DNA of 64,000 bases from the NCBI RefSeq assembly GCF_026241855.1, contig NZ_JAPJDC010000001.1, positions 62,001 to 126,000 of the forward strand, in the 5' to 3' direction. Position 1 is the first letter of the stretch, and every line of letters begins with the position of its first letter. Below, one piece after another: positions 41,539 through 50,084 of this stretch. The notes beneath the pieces are model-generated. The model did not search any database. It had not been told where the DNA came from and saw nothing but the letters and a program-made list of their open reading frames with translations. The translations under genes and the position numbers were made by a program. Source of the stretch: Curtobacterium flaccumfaciens pv. betae (GTDB taxonomy: Bacteria; Actinomycetota; Actinomycetes; Actinomycetales; Microbacteriaceae).

Positions 41539-43503
41539 ATGACCGACGTCGCACGTGCCTCCGGCATCCACACTGACGAACTCGACCCCGCGGTGCGCCC
41601 CCAGGACGACCTGTACCGCCACGTGAACGGGACCTGGATCGAGGCGACGCCGATCCCCGACGACAAGGCCCGGTACGGCTCCTTCACGGTGCTGGCCGAA
41701 GCCGCCGAGATCGCCGTGCGCGACATCATCGAGCGCTCGCAGCAGGCCGCCCCCGGCACCGAGGAGCGCAAGGTCGGTGACCTCTTCACCTCGTTCACCG
41801 ACGAAGCGCGACTCGAGGAGCTCGGCACCGCACCGATCGAGCACCTGCTCGCCGAGATCACCGCCATCGAGTCCGTGCCCGAGGTCATCGCCGCCGTCGG
41901 CCGCTTCGAGCGCATCGGCCTGCCGAGCTTCCTGCAGCTCTTCGTCGACAACGACCCGGGCGACCCCGAGTCGTACGTCGTGTTCCTGGAGCAGTCCGGC
42001 CTCGGGCTGCCCGACGAGTCGTACTACCGCGAAGACCGCTTCGCCGACATCCGCGAGAAGTACCGCGAGTTCGTCGCGGCGATGTTCCCGCTCGCCGGCC
42101 TCGACGACGGCGGCGCCCGCACCGAGCACGTCATCGCGCTCGAGACGGCGCTCGCCGCCCAGCACTGGGACAACGTCACCACGCGTGACAGCCAGAAGAC
42201 CTACAACAAGCTGCCCTGGGCCGAGGTCGCCGCGCTCGCGAAGGGCGTCGACCTGCAGACCTGGTGGCAGGCCATCGACGCCCCCGCCGGTGCGTTCGAG
42301 ACCGTCGTGGTGCGCGAGCCCTCGTTCATCACCGGCCTGGCCGACCTGCTGAACGACCAGCCGCTCGAGGTCTGGAAGGACTGGCTGCGCTGGCAGGTCA
42401 TCCGTGGGTCCGCCGCGTACCTGACGAGTGCGTTCTCGGCCACGAACTTCTCGTTCTACGGCACCGCACTCACCGGTGCGCCCAAGCAGCGCGAGCGCTG
42501 GAAGCGTGGCGTCTCGCTGGTCGAGGGTGCGATGGGCGAGGCCGTCGGCCGCATCTACGTGCAGGAGCACTTCGACGAGACCTCGAAGGCCAAGATGGAC
42601 GACCTCGTCGCCAACCTGGTCGAGGCGTACCGGCAGAGCATCACCGCGCTCGACTGGATGACCGACGAGACCCGTGCCCGTGCGCTCGACAAGCTCGACA
42701 AGTTCACGCCGAAGATCGGCTACCCGGTGAAGTGGCGCGATTACTCGGCGCTGCCCGTCCGTGCCGACGACCTGGTCGCGAACGTCCGCGCGGTCGCCTC
42801 GTTCCAGGTCGACCGCGAGCTCGGCAAGATCGGCAAGCCGATCGACCGCGACGAGTGGTTCATGACCCCGCAGACGATCAACGCGTACTACAACCCCGGC
42901 TTCAACGAGATCGTGTTTCCGGCCGCCATCCTGCAGTTCCCGTTCTTCGACGCGAACCGCGACGCCGCCGCGAACTACGGCGCGATCGGTGCCGTCATCG
43001 GGCACGAGATCGGCCACGGCTTCGACGACCAGGGGTCGCAGTACGACGGCGACGGCAAGCTCGAGAACTGGTGGACCGAGGCCGACCGCGCGGCGTTCGA
43101 GGAGCGCACGAAGGCCCTCATCGCCCAGTACGACGCCCTGGTACCGACCGAGGTGCCCGACAGCCACGTGAACGGTGCCCTGACGATCGGCGAGAACATC
43201 GGCGACCTCGGTGGCCTGTCGATCGCGTGGAAGGCGTACCTGCTGTCGCTCGACGGCCAGGAGCCCCCGGTCGTCGACGGCCTCACCGGTGCCGAGCGCT
43301 TCTTCCTGAGCTGGGCACAGGCCTGGCGCATGGCGATCCGCCCGGAAGAGGCGGCTCGTCTGCTGAGCATCGACCCGCACTCGCCCAACGAGTTCCGCTG
43401 CAACCAGGTCGTGCGGAACATCGACGTCTGGTACGACACCTTCGGCGTGACCGAGCAGGACGCGATGTACCTCGACCCCGCCGAGCGCGTCGCGATCTGG
43501 TGA
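41539..43503 (+). CDS. M13 family zinc metallopeptidase (neprilysin/PepO-like)
   Basis: A 654-residue peptidase of full family length. The zinc motif is HEIGH in VIGHEIGHGFDDQGSQYDG, the third ligand Glu is in ENIGDLGGLSIAWKAY, and NAYYNP and the C-terminal C/W-containing EFRCNQVVRN motif are present. It has no signal peptide, so it acts in the cytoplasm on oligopeptides. The ATG at 41539 follows TATCGT by 7 bases (leaderless pattern); an in-frame ATG at 41512 is the alternative. Confidence 0.94.
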   Translation: MTDVARASGIHTDELDPAVRPQDDLYRHVNGTWIEATPIPDDKARYGSFTVLAEAAEIAVRDIIERSQQAAPGTEERKVGDLFTSFTDEARLEELGTAPIEHLLAEITAIESVPEVIAAVGRFERIGLPSFLQLFVDNDPGDPESYVVFLEQSGLGLPDESYYREDRFADIREKYREFVAAMFPLAGLDDGGARTEHVIALETALAAQHWDNVTTRDSQKTYNKLPWAEVAALAKGVDLQTWWQAIDAPAGAFETVVVREPSFITGLADLLNDQPLEVWKDWLRWQVIRGSAAYLTSAFSATNFSFYGTALTGAPKQRERWKRGVSLVEGAMGEAVGRIYVQEHFDETSKAKMDDLVANLVEAYRQSITALDWMTDETRARALDKLDKFTPKIGYPVKWRDYSALPVRADDLVANVRAVASFQVDRELGKIGKPIDRDEWFMTPQTINAYYNPGFNEIVFPAAILQFPFFDANRDAAANYGAIGAVIGHEIGHGFDDQGSQYDGDGKLENWWTEADRAAFEERTKALIAQYDALVPTEVPDSHVNGALTIGENIGDLGGLSIAWKAYLLSLDGQEPPVVDGLTGAERFFLSWAQAWRMAIRPEEAARLLSIDPHSPNEFRCNQVVRNIDVWYDTFGVTEQDAMYLDPAERVAIW

Positions 43504-44441
43504 TGACGGAGCCGGACGCGGCCCGGTCGTCGCGCCGCCGGCGACCGGACGACCGCCCAGCAGGTGGCGGCCGCGGTCGTGGGCGGCACAGCGGCCGGTC
43601 CGACGACCGCTTCACCGCCACCACCGAGGCCCTCGGCGCCCTCGCGCTCGAGGGCGCCGGGGTCAGCGCCTCGGTGATCGACACCTCCAGCGGCAAGGCC
43701 CTGCTCGCGATCGACGACACCCTGGTGCAGCCGGTCGCGAGCCTGGGTCGCGTCCTGCTGCTCATCGAGGTCGCCGCCCAGCTCGAGGACGGCCGCCTGC
43801 ACGGTGACCGCCTGCAGCGCATGGCCCGCGACACCGCGACCGGTGCCGGCCTGTGGCAGTTCCTGCAGGAGCCGACCATGCAGGTGCCGGACCTGGCGAC
43901 CCTGGTCGGGGCCACCGCCGACGCCTGGGCCATGAACGCACTGCTGTCGACCGTGGGCATCGACGCCGTCCGCGAGCGTGCGGAGTCCCTGGGCATCGAG
44001 CGCACGGCGTTGATCGACCGCGTGCGGGACCGCCGCGGCCCGGATGACGCCCCCGACGCCTCCGTCGCACCGACCGGGGAGCTGTCGTGGGTGATGCGCG
44101 GACTGGCGCTCGGCGAGGTCGTCGACGAGGCGGTGTCGAACCGCGTGCTCGGCTGGTTGTCCCTGGCGAGTGACCTGAACCTGGTCGCCGGGTCCTTCGG
44201 GCTCGACCCCCTGGCGCACCGTGCGCTCGACCACGGGCTACAGGTCGTCGCGGTCACCGGGTCGAGCACCGGCGTGCGGGCCGAGGCGGGGATCCTGCGG
44301 GGGCCCGGGTCGTCGGTCAGCTACGCCGTGACCGTCACGTTCGACGACGCCTCGTTGCAGCGGCGGTTGGCCGTCGTCGAGGCGCTGCGGACCATGGGCA
44401 CCGAGGTGCTCGAGGCGGTGCACGCCCCGGCCCGTCGCTGA
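43503..44441 (+). CDS. Class A beta-lactamase-fold protein lacking catalytic motifs
   Basis: A 312-residue protein with the serine-beta-lactamase-like fold: VQPVASLGRVLLLIEVAAQL at the helix that normally holds SxxK, TADAWAMNALLSTVG at the SDN region, and VAVTGSSTGVRAEAGIL at the KTG strand. The SxxK lysine is Arg (SLGR), SDN is absent and KTG is VTG, so beta-lactam hydrolysis is unlikely. The N-terminal 35 residues are Arg/Gly-rich and disordered, with no export signal. The start overlaps the M13 stop (TGATG). A regulatory or binding role is plausible. Confidence 0.75.
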   Translation: MTEPDAARSSRRRRPDDRPAGGGRGRGRHSGRSDDRFTATTEALGALALEGAGVSASVIDTSSGKALLAIDDTLVQPVASLGRVLLLIEVAAQLEDGRLHGDRLQRMARDTATGAGLWQFLQEPTMQVPDLATLVGATADAWAMNALLSTVGIDAVRERAESLGIERTALIDRVRDRRGPDDAPDASVAPTGELSWVMRGLALGEVVDEAVSNRVLGWLSLASDLNLVAGSFGLDPLAHRALDHGLQVVAVTGSSTGVRAEAGILRGPGSSVSYAVTVTFDDASLQRRLAVVEALRTMGTEVLEAVHAPARR

Positions 44442-44474
44442 CGCCTCTCGCCGCTCGCCGCTCGCCGCCGTCGC

Positions 44475-44903
44475 TCAGCGCAGGAGCACGAAGGAGCGCA
44501 GCGGCTGCGGTCCGACGTCGTGGGCCTCCACGAAGCCACATGACTCGTAGAACGCCCGCTGGCCCGGCTCGTCGTCGGTGAGCAGGACCGTCTGGCGAAC
44601 ACCGGCGTACCGCTGCAGGACGGCGTCGAGGAGTGCACCGCCGATGCCGGACCGGTGCGCGGACGGCAGGACCAGGACGTCCTGCACGTACACGATCGTC
44701 ACCCCGTCGGAGACCGTGCGGAGCAGGCCGAGCAGGTGTCCGTCGCCGTCGCGGGCGGTCAGCACGGTGTGCGAGCCGGCGATCGCCGCTGTGAGGGCTG
44801 CGGGGTCCTGCGTGTACGCGGTCCACCCGACGGCATCGTACAGCGCCACCAGCTCGTCCATGCCCGGTCGTTCGTCGCTGATCGTGGTGGTCACGGTGCC
44901 CAT
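44475..44903 (-). CDS. GNAT family N-acetyltransferase
   Basis: A 142-residue acetyltransferase. The acetyl-CoA-binding motif is VLVLPSAHRSGIGGALLDAV, preceded by the beta-4 strand IVYVQD, and the C-terminal QRAFYESCGFVEAHD segment is typical of GNAT enzymes. It transfers acetyl groups from acetyl-CoA to an unknown amine. The start at 44903 gives MGTVTTTISDERPGMDELV; an earlier in-frame ATG exists. Confidence 0.88.
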   Translation of the reverse strand: MGTVTTTISDERPGMDELVALYDAVGWTAYTQDPAALTAAIAGSHTVLTARDGDGHLLGLLRTVSDGVTIVYVQDVLVLPSAHRSGIGGALLDAVLQRYAGVRQTVLLTDDEPGQRAFYESCGFVEAHDVGPQPLRSFVLLR

Positions 44904-44955
44904 CGTGCCCGAGCCGGACGAATCATGCGGCCTCGGGATCACACCGGGGTGACCG

Positions 44956-45066
44956 TCAGCGATCGGCGGAGTCCGCCCCGCCGGACTCGACCTCGCGCAG
45001 GTACGCGGTGATGTCGATCGGTCGGGTGTCGGGGAGCGTGATGTCCTCGGGGCGGATGGGACGCAT
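44956..45066 (-). CDS. 36-residue microprotein divergent from the second two-component system
   Basis: MRPIRPEDITLPDTRPIDIT followed by an acidic tail AYLREVESGGADSADR. No membrane segment. GAGGAAG lies 7 bases before the ATG, and the gene follows the 63-residue gene with a 2-base gap, so the pair forms an operon. I know no family. The good ribosome site and position make it credible. Confidence 0.5.
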   Translation of the reverse strand: MRPIRPEDITLPDTRPIDITAYLREVESGGADSADR

Positions 45067-45068
45067 GC

Positions 45069-45260
45069 TCACGCTTCCTCGTGGTCGATCACGCGTCGGG
45101 CGCCGGCTTCGACGCCCATCGCGACGAGCAGGGTCATGAACCCGGCGAAGCGGACGACCTCGGAGACACCCATCAGGGCGGCCCACGCGGTGAGCTGCGG
45201 TGCGCGGGTGAGGGAGTGCCGTCGCGCCGTCGGTGCGGAACGGGGAGCGGTCGTCGTCAT
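45069..45260 (-). CDS. 63-residue one-helix microprotein
   Basis: A basic N-terminus (MTTTAPRSAPTARRHSLTRA) is followed by a hydrophobic segment GVSEVVRFAGFMTLLVAMGV and a short charged tail. It probably sits in the membrane. GGAAGG precedes the ATG. It reads away from the histidine kinase gene, with a TACTGCG-N2-CGCAGTA box between them, so the response regulator may control it. Confidence 0.6.
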   Translation of the reverse strand: MTTTAPRSAPTARRHSLTRAPQLTAWAALMGVSEVVRFAGFMTLLVAMGVEAGARRVIDHEEA

Positions 45261-45339
45261 GGGGTGCCTTCCGGTGGGGTTGGTGCCAATCCTCCGGATC
45301 GGGACACGGTGCCTCGTCGTCGTCGCGGATCGTCGAACC

Positions 45340-45355
45340 TACTGCGTCCGCAGTA
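45340..45355. promoter_or_regulatory. Predicted response-regulator box 1
   Basis: TACTGCG-TC-CGCAGTA, perfect 7-bp arms around 2 bases, between the microprotein operon and the histidine kinase gene. The same box recurs at 47221-47236 before the MMPL gene. Confidence 0.7.
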
Positions 45356-45389
45356 CGTGCCGGTGGGGTGGAGGCAGGAGACTCGGGGG

Positions 45390-46556
45390 ATGACGAACGA
45401 CGGCGATCTCGTGCTGCCACCGAACCCGTGGTGGCTCCGGTCCCCGGCGCTCCTGCCCGAGCTGGCCGCGGGTCTCGCCGTGGCCGGTGCAGCGGTGGAG
45501 ATCGTCCGAGTCGTCGTCGCTGGCGCTGGTGTCTTCCCGTTGCTCGGTGTGCTGCTCGGCATCGCCGGTGTTGCCGTGGCTCGTCGGTACCCGTGGCCGG
45601 GGGTGCTGCTCACCGTGATCGGCTGTGCGGTTGCAGCGGTGCAGGGGTGGGACCCGATCGTGGGGTGGACGATCGTGGTGTTCGCGCTGTTCTCCGTCAC
45701 CCTCCGCGGTGCGGCCCCGTTCCGCATGGTCGTGGCGACCGCGCTGCCGCTCTACCTCGTGGTCGCGGTGGAGTCCGGCGCGGGTCTGGTCAGTCCCGAC
45801 GCGTTGGCGGCGGTCGCGGCGTGTGCGGCGGCCGGAGCCACGGGGGCTGCGGTCTGGGCACAGCTCCGGTACTGGTCGGCCCTGCGGGAGCAAGCCCGCG
45901 AGGCGATCGCGTCACGGGACCTCGAAGCCCGCCGACGCGTGGACGCCGAGCGGCTGCGCATCGCCCGCGACCTGCACGACGTCGTCGGTCACCAGATCGC
46001 GGTGGCGAGCATGCACCTGGGTGCGGTCGAGGTCACCGTCGACCGCGACCCGGTGACGGCAGCACGCGCCGCAGGTGACGCGCGAGAGGCGTTGCGGATG
46101 GTCACCGCCGAGACGCAGCAGATCCTCGAGCTCCTCCGGTCACGGGACACCGCTCCCGACCAGACGGTCGCCGGACTGGGCTCGCTGCCCGCGTTGGTGT
46201 CGTCGTTCACATCGATCGGGCTCGACGTCGTCTCCGACGTCGAGCTGCCGGACGAACCGGTCGCCCCCGTGGTCGAGGTCACCGTGTACCGCGTCGTGCA
46301 GGAGGCACTGACCAATGCGCACCGGTACGGGATCGGCACGGTCACGATCACCGTCCGCGCCGAGCAGGGGCGACTCCACGTGGTCTCCGACAACCCACGC
46401 GCGCCGCGGACCAAGCAGACGCAGGGTTCGGGGTTCGGGCTCGTGGGCATGCGCGAACGCGTCGGGGCCGCAGGCGGGACACTGGACGTCGACGAGCGAC
46501 CCGATCGGTTCGTCGTGCACGCCGTGCTGGCGCTGGACGGAAGGAAGCTGTCGTGA
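45390..46556 (+). CDS. Sensor histidine kinase (HisKA_3/NarX type)
   Basis: A 388-residue kinase. Four to five hydrophobic helices occupy about residues 22-150; the phosphoacceptor His is in ARDLHDVVGHQIAVASMHLG, the N-box in VVQEALTNAHRYG and the G-box in GSGFGLVGMRERVGAAGG. It phosphorylates the response regulator encoded next, with which it overlaps (GTGA). Similar kinases sense envelope or drug stress beside exporters. The ATG at 45390 is preceded by GGGGG; the leader holds the TACTGCG box. Confidence 0.9.
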   Translation: MTNDGDLVLPPNPWWLRSPALLPELAAGLAVAGAAVEIVRVVVAGAGVFPLLGVLLGIAGVAVARRYPWPGVLLTVIGCAVAAVQGWDPIVGWTIVVFALFSVTLRGAAPFRMVVATALPLYLVVAVESGAGLVSPDALAAVAACAAAGATGAAVWAQLRYWSALREQAREAIASRDLEARRRVDAERLRIARDLHDVVGHQIAVASMHLGAVEVTVDRDPVTAARAAGDAREALRMVTAETQQILELLRSRDTAPDQTVAGLGSLPALVSSFTSIGLDVVSDVELPDEPVAPVVEVTVYRVVQEALTNAHRYGIGTVTITVRAEQGRLHVVSDNPRAPRTKQTQGSGFGLVGMRERVGAAGGTLDVDERPDRFVVHAVLALDGRKLS

Positions 46557-47212
46557 CGACGATCCTGCTGGTCGACGACCAGGCGATGATCCGCGTCGGG
46601 CTCCGCACCATCCTCGAGGCGCACGACGACCTCACTGTCGTCGGCGAGGCCGGCGACGGCTTCGAGGCCCTGCGGTTCCTTGAGACGACGACGGTCGACG
46701 TCGTCCTGTTGGACGTGCGGATGCCGGGGATCGACGGCGTCGAGACCACGCGCCGCCTCCGTGAGCGGTTCTCCGCCGAGCAGCTCCGAATCGTCATCCT
46801 GACGACGTTCGAGCAGGACGAGATCGTGGTCTCGGCGCTCCGGGCCGGTGCGAACGGCTTCCTCGGCAAGACCGTCGGACCCCGCGAGCTCGTGGCGGGC
46901 ATCAACGAGGTCGTCCTCGGTGGTGGAGCACTCTCCGCGGCTGCGCAGGCTGCGGTCATCGCGCAGGTCAGCTCCCAGTCCGACCGCGTCATCGACACCG
47001 ATGCGCAGGAACGTCTCCGAGCCCTGACCCCGCGTGAACACGACGTGGTGGTGGCGATCGCCCGCGGCGGCGACAACGACCGGATCGGCCGGGAGATGTT
47101 CGTCTCGCCCTACACCGTGAAGACCCACGCCAACCGCGCGATGGCGAAGCTCGGCGTCCGTGATCGCGCGCAGCTGGTGTCACTCGCCTACCGCGCCGGA
47201 CTCGTCGACTGA
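46553..47212 (+). CDS. NarL/FixJ-family response regulator
   Basis: A 219-residue regulator. The receiver has the phosphoacceptor Asp in VVLLDVRMPGIDGVETTRRL and the conserved Lys in NGFLGKTVGPRE; the LuxR-type HTH is LTPREHDVVVAIARGGDNDR, then TVKTHANRAMAKLGVRDRAQ. The identical palindromes before its own operon and before the MMPL gene are its predicted sites, making a self-regulated exporter switch. Confidence 0.92.
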   Translation: MTTILLVDDQAMIRVGLRTILEAHDDLTVVGEAGDGFEALRFLETTTVDVVLLDVRMPGIDGVETTRRLRERFSAEQLRIVILTTFEQDEIVVSALRAGANGFLGKTVGPRELVAGINEVVLGGGALSAAAQAAVIAQVSSQSDRVIDTDAQERLRALTPREHDVVVAIARGGDNDRIGREMFVSPYTVKTHANRAMAKLGVRDRAQLVSLAYRAGLVD

Positions 47213-47215
47213 CCC

Positions 47216-47241
47216 GGACCTACTGCGGACGCAGTAGGTCC
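47216..47241. promoter_or_regulatory. Predicted response-regulator box 2, extended palindrome
   Basis: GGACC-TACTGCG-GA-CGCAGTA-GGTCC, perfect 12-bp arms with a 2-base centre, just after the regulator stop and 107 bases before the MMPL start. It contains the same core as the box at 45340. It could also fold as a terminator of the regulator transcript. Confidence 0.7.
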
Positions 47242-47347
47242 GTCGCTCCGACGGGACGACGGCCGGACGGAGCGTTGCTCGGAGCATTGAGGAGTACCCG
47301 CCGCGACGGTCTCCGCGTGGCTTCCTCTTCTTCTCTCCGGGAGCATC

Positions 47348-49558
47348 ATGCCCAAGGTCCTCGCCGCGATCGGACGCTTCAGCGCCCGGCACCGGCTCAT
47401 CATCGTCGCCGTCTGGTTGGTGCTCTTCGCGGGTCTCACCGCGGTCACCGCCGCCGGCATGGACACCAGTGCCACCGGCTCGGCCGGCAACAAGACCGCC
47501 GCCGCGAAGGCGCTCACCGTCGTCAACGAGAAGTTCGACCTCGGCTCCTCGTCGTCGGGCGACGCGAAGACGCTGCAGCTCGTCCTCCAGGCGCGAGACG
47601 GAGCGAAGGTCACCGACCAGGACACCGCCGCCGAGGTGCAGGCAGTCCTCGCCGACGCGAAGAACCTTCCGCACGTGCAGACGGTCTCGGACCCGTTCGC
47701 CCAGCGGAGCCCGATGGTCTCGAAGGACGGCACCACGGTCATCTCCACGCTGACCTTCTCCGGCGTCACCGAGGCGAACCAGGAGAAGACGTACGACACC
47801 GTCCTGGACTTCGCAGCCGACCACCGTGCTGCCTTCCACGCCGAGGTCGGCGGGCACCTGTTCGGGGACACCTACGCCACCTTCGGTCCCGGCGAGGTCA
47901 TCGGGATCCTGGTCGCGTTCCTGGTGCTGTTCCTGACGTTCGGTTCGCTCCTGGCCGCCGGAGCGAACATGCTCGTCGCGATCTCCGGGGTCGCCGTCGG
48001 GACGGTCGGTGTCCTCGCGTACTCCGCGATCAACCCGATCCAGGGGACGACCCTGACGCTCGCGACCATGCTCGGACTCGCCGTCGGGATCGACTACACG
48101 CTGTTCATCCTCACCCGGTTCCGCTCGGAGCTCCGCGAGGGACGCAGCGTCGTCGACGCGGTCGCCCGGGCCACCGGCACCGCGGGCACCGCAGTCGTGT
48201 TCGCGGGCCTCACCGTCATCATCGCCCTCGTGGGTCTCGTCGTGACCGGCAACGAGGTCATCACCGTGATGGGCTTCGCCGGAGCGTTCAGCGTCCTGAT
48301 CGCGGTGCTGATGGCCCTCACGCTGCTCCCCGTCATCCTGGGGACCCTCGGGTTGCGCGCCCTGCCCCGGAAGCACCGGGAACTCCTCGCCGCCGGCCAG
48401 TCGATCCCGCAGCGTCCCGCGAACCGCAAGAACTTCCTCCGCGGGTGGGCCAGGTTCGTCACCGGACGCCCGTGGCTCGCACTCTTCGGCGCCGTCGTCG
48501 TCCTCGGGCTCGTCGCCGCACCGGTCCTCGACATGAAGACGGCCTCCAACATCCCCGGTGGCTCCGACCCGACTTCGTCGGAGCGGAAGGCCTACGACCT
48601 GATCGTCGACGAGTTCGGCGGCATCCAGTCCCCGCTGCTCGTGCTCGTGCAGGGTGACGACGTCACCAGCAACCTCACCGCGGTCGAGGACGAGATCACG
48701 GGCCTCGACCACGTCGAAGCCGTCGTCCCCGGCCAGGTCACGAAGACCGACGACGCCGCACTCCTCACCGTCATCCCGACCGGCGGTCCGATCGCCGAGA
48801 GCACGAAGCAGCTCGTCACGGACATCCGCGACGAGACCACGGCGATCAGCGGCGTGCGCGTCGAGGTGACCGGCGAAACCGCGATCGGGCTCGACGACAC
48901 CGCGCAGATGAACCGGGCACTGATCACCTACATCATCGTGATCGTCGCGCTGTCGTTCCTGCTCCTGATCGTGATGTTCCGATCCCTGCTCGTGCCCCTG
49001 TTCGCCACCCTCGGGTACCTGTTCTCCGTCGGGGCGGCGTTCGGCGCATCGGTCGCGATCTTCCAGTGGGGCTGGCTCGACCCGCTCATCGCCGCACCCC
49101 AGGGCGACCCGATGTTGAGCCTGCTGCCGATCATCCTGGTCGGGGTCCTGTTCGGGCTGGCGATGGACTACCAGGTGTTCCTTGTGTCCCGGATGAAGGA
49201 AGAACACTCCCGCGGGCTGAGCCCGAAGGACGCCGTGTTCTCCGGGTTCACCAAGTCCGGCACCGTCCTCGTCGCAGCAGCCACGATCATGGCCGTCGTC
49301 TTCGCCGGCTTCGCCACGAGTGAGATGGCCGTCGCAGCGTCGATCGCCGTCGGGCTGCTCGTCGGGGTCCTCGCAGACGCCTTCCTGGTGCGGATGATGA
49401 TCATGCCGGCGCTCCTCACGCTCTGCGGGGAAGCAGCCTGGTGGATGCCGCGCTGGATGCGGAAGGTCATCCCGAACCTGGACACCGAGGGTCACGGACT
49501 CGACCGGGCTCCCGAGCACGACCGGGGGACCGGGGCCATCCCGGTGCCGGTCAGCTAG
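47348..49558 (+). CDS. MMPL family (RND-type) exporter
   Basis: A 736-residue membrane protein with two repeats of one helix, an extracytoplasmic loop and five helices: first helix near HRLIIVAVWLVLFAGLTAVT, the GLAVGIDYTLFILTRFRSEL motif of RND/MMPL proteins and its second-half counterpart GLAMDYQVFLVSRMKEEHSR. MMPL proteins export lipids, siderophores or drugs with proton motive force. GGGAG precedes the ATG. The operator upstream ties it to the preceding two-component system. A hairpin terminator follows. Confidence 0.92.
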   Translation: MPKVLAAIGRFSARHRLIIVAVWLVLFAGLTAVTAAGMDTSATGSAGNKTAAAKALTVVNEKFDLGSSSSGDAKTLQLVLQARDGAKVTDQDTAAEVQAVLADAKNLPHVQTVSDPFAQRSPMVSKDGTTVISTLTFSGVTEANQEKTYDTVLDFAADHRAAFHAEVGGHLFGDTYATFGPGEVIGILVAFLVLFLTFGSLLAAGANMLVAISGVAVGTVGVLAYSAINPIQGTTLTLATMLGLAVGIDYTLFILTRFRSELREGRSVVDAVARATGTAGTAVVFAGLTVIIALVGLVVTGNEVITVMGFAGAFSVLIAVLMALTLLPVILGTLGLRALPRKHRELLAAGQSIPQRPANRKNFLRGWARFVTGRPWLALFGAVVVLGLVAAPVLDMKTASNIPGGSDPTSSERKAYDLIVDEFGGIQSPLLVLVQGDDVTSNLTAVEDEITGLDHVEAVVPGQVTKTDDAALLTVIPTGGPIAESTKQLVTDIRDETTAISGVRVEVTGETAIGLDDTAQMNRALITYIIVIVALSFLLLIVMFRSLLVPLFATLGYLFSVGAAFGASVAIFQWGWLDPLIAAPQGDPMLSLLPIILVGVLFGLAMDYQVFLVSRMKEEHSRGLSPKDAVFSGFTKSGTVLVAAATIMAVVFAGFATSEMAVAASIAVGLLVGVLADAFLVRMMIMPALLTLCGEAAWWMPRWMRKVIPNLDTEGHGLDRAPEHDRGTGAIPVPVS

Positions 49559-49581
49559 TCGGCCAGCACCTCAGGGCCGAA

Positions 49582-49617
49582 GGAGCCGTCCCGCTGCGAT
49601 CGCAGCGGGACGGCTCC
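49582..49617. terminator. Perfect 36-bp palindrome after the MMPL gene
   Basis: GGAGCCGTCCCGCTGCGA followed directly by its reverse complement. It lies 23 bases after the exporter stop and is probably its terminator. Confidence 0.75.
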
Positions 49618-49719
49618 GCCCGTGCACAGGCAACCGCCGAACGCCGCATCCGGCTCGGTCGGCGTCCAGGGACCACGGGCACACTCCGAGACAAGCAACC
49701 CGAGCAGCGGAGGTCGGAC

Positions 49720-49995
49720 ATGACGGGCAAGCACGAACAAGCACGAGGCGACGAGGGTCGCGCGGACGGGGTCGAACCCCGGGCCGGAGCCTTCACGGAC
49801 AGCGAGATCCCGGGCGAGGAGCACGTCGAGTCGACGGAGCCCGTCGGCGAGTTCGTCTCGAGCGACATCCCCGGCGAGACGCGTCCGACCGGAGCCGGAC
49901 CCGACGGCGAGTACGTCGATTCGGACATCCCCGGCGAGGCCGAGCCGGCCCAGAACGGCGAGGTCGGCGAGTACACCGACACCGACAAGGTCTGA
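49720..49995 (+). CDS. Acidic protein with repeated SxIPGE motifs
   Basis: A 91-residue hydrophilic acidic protein. After about 25 residues it consists of related units: GAFTDSEIPGEE, GEFVSSDIPGET, GEYVDSDIPGEA and a final GEYTDTDKV. There is no membrane segment or cysteine. GGAGG precedes the ATG at 49720. Similar short repeat proteins occur in related actinobacteria by my recollection, but no function is known to me. Likely intrinsically disordered. Confidence 0.7.
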   Translation: MTGKHEQARGDEGRADGVEPRAGAFTDSEIPGEEHVESTEPVGEFVSSDIPGETRPTGAGPDGEYVDSDIPGEAEPAQNGEVGEYTDTDKV

Positions 49996-50012
49996 CGAAC
50001 CCGAGCGGAAGC

Positions 50013-50056
50013 GAGCCCATGCTCAAGGATGAGTACTCATCCTTGAGCATGGGCTC
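50013..50056. terminator. Perfect 44-bp palindrome between convergent genes
   Basis: GAGCCCATGCTCAAGGATGA begins a 22-base arm (50013-50034) that is followed at once by its exact reverse complement. It lies between the IPGE-repeat gene and the convergent Nudix gene and can terminate both. Its middle is AT-richer than the surroundings. Confidence 0.8.
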
Positions 50057-50084
50057 CTCTGCGTTGTCGCTCCGCGCCTGACGG

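Noticed and set aside
40120..43380. A 1086-codon minus-strand frame suggesting a giant fusion with the uracil permease
   Set aside because: Only the part from 41457 downward is permease; the rest is antisense to the M13 peptidase gene.
43503..44441. Beta-lactam resistance gene
   Set aside because: The SxxK lysine and the KTG lysine are missing, so enzymatic resistance is not expected.
44442..44474. Short TCGCCGC repeats after the beta-lactamase-like gene
   Set aside because: Only three 7-base units in GC-rich sequence; likely chance.
47216..47241. Reading the extended palindrome only as a terminator
   Set aside because: Its 16-base core is repeated before the kinase gene and the hairpin would have a 2-base loop, so an operator is the better primary reading, though both roles are possible.
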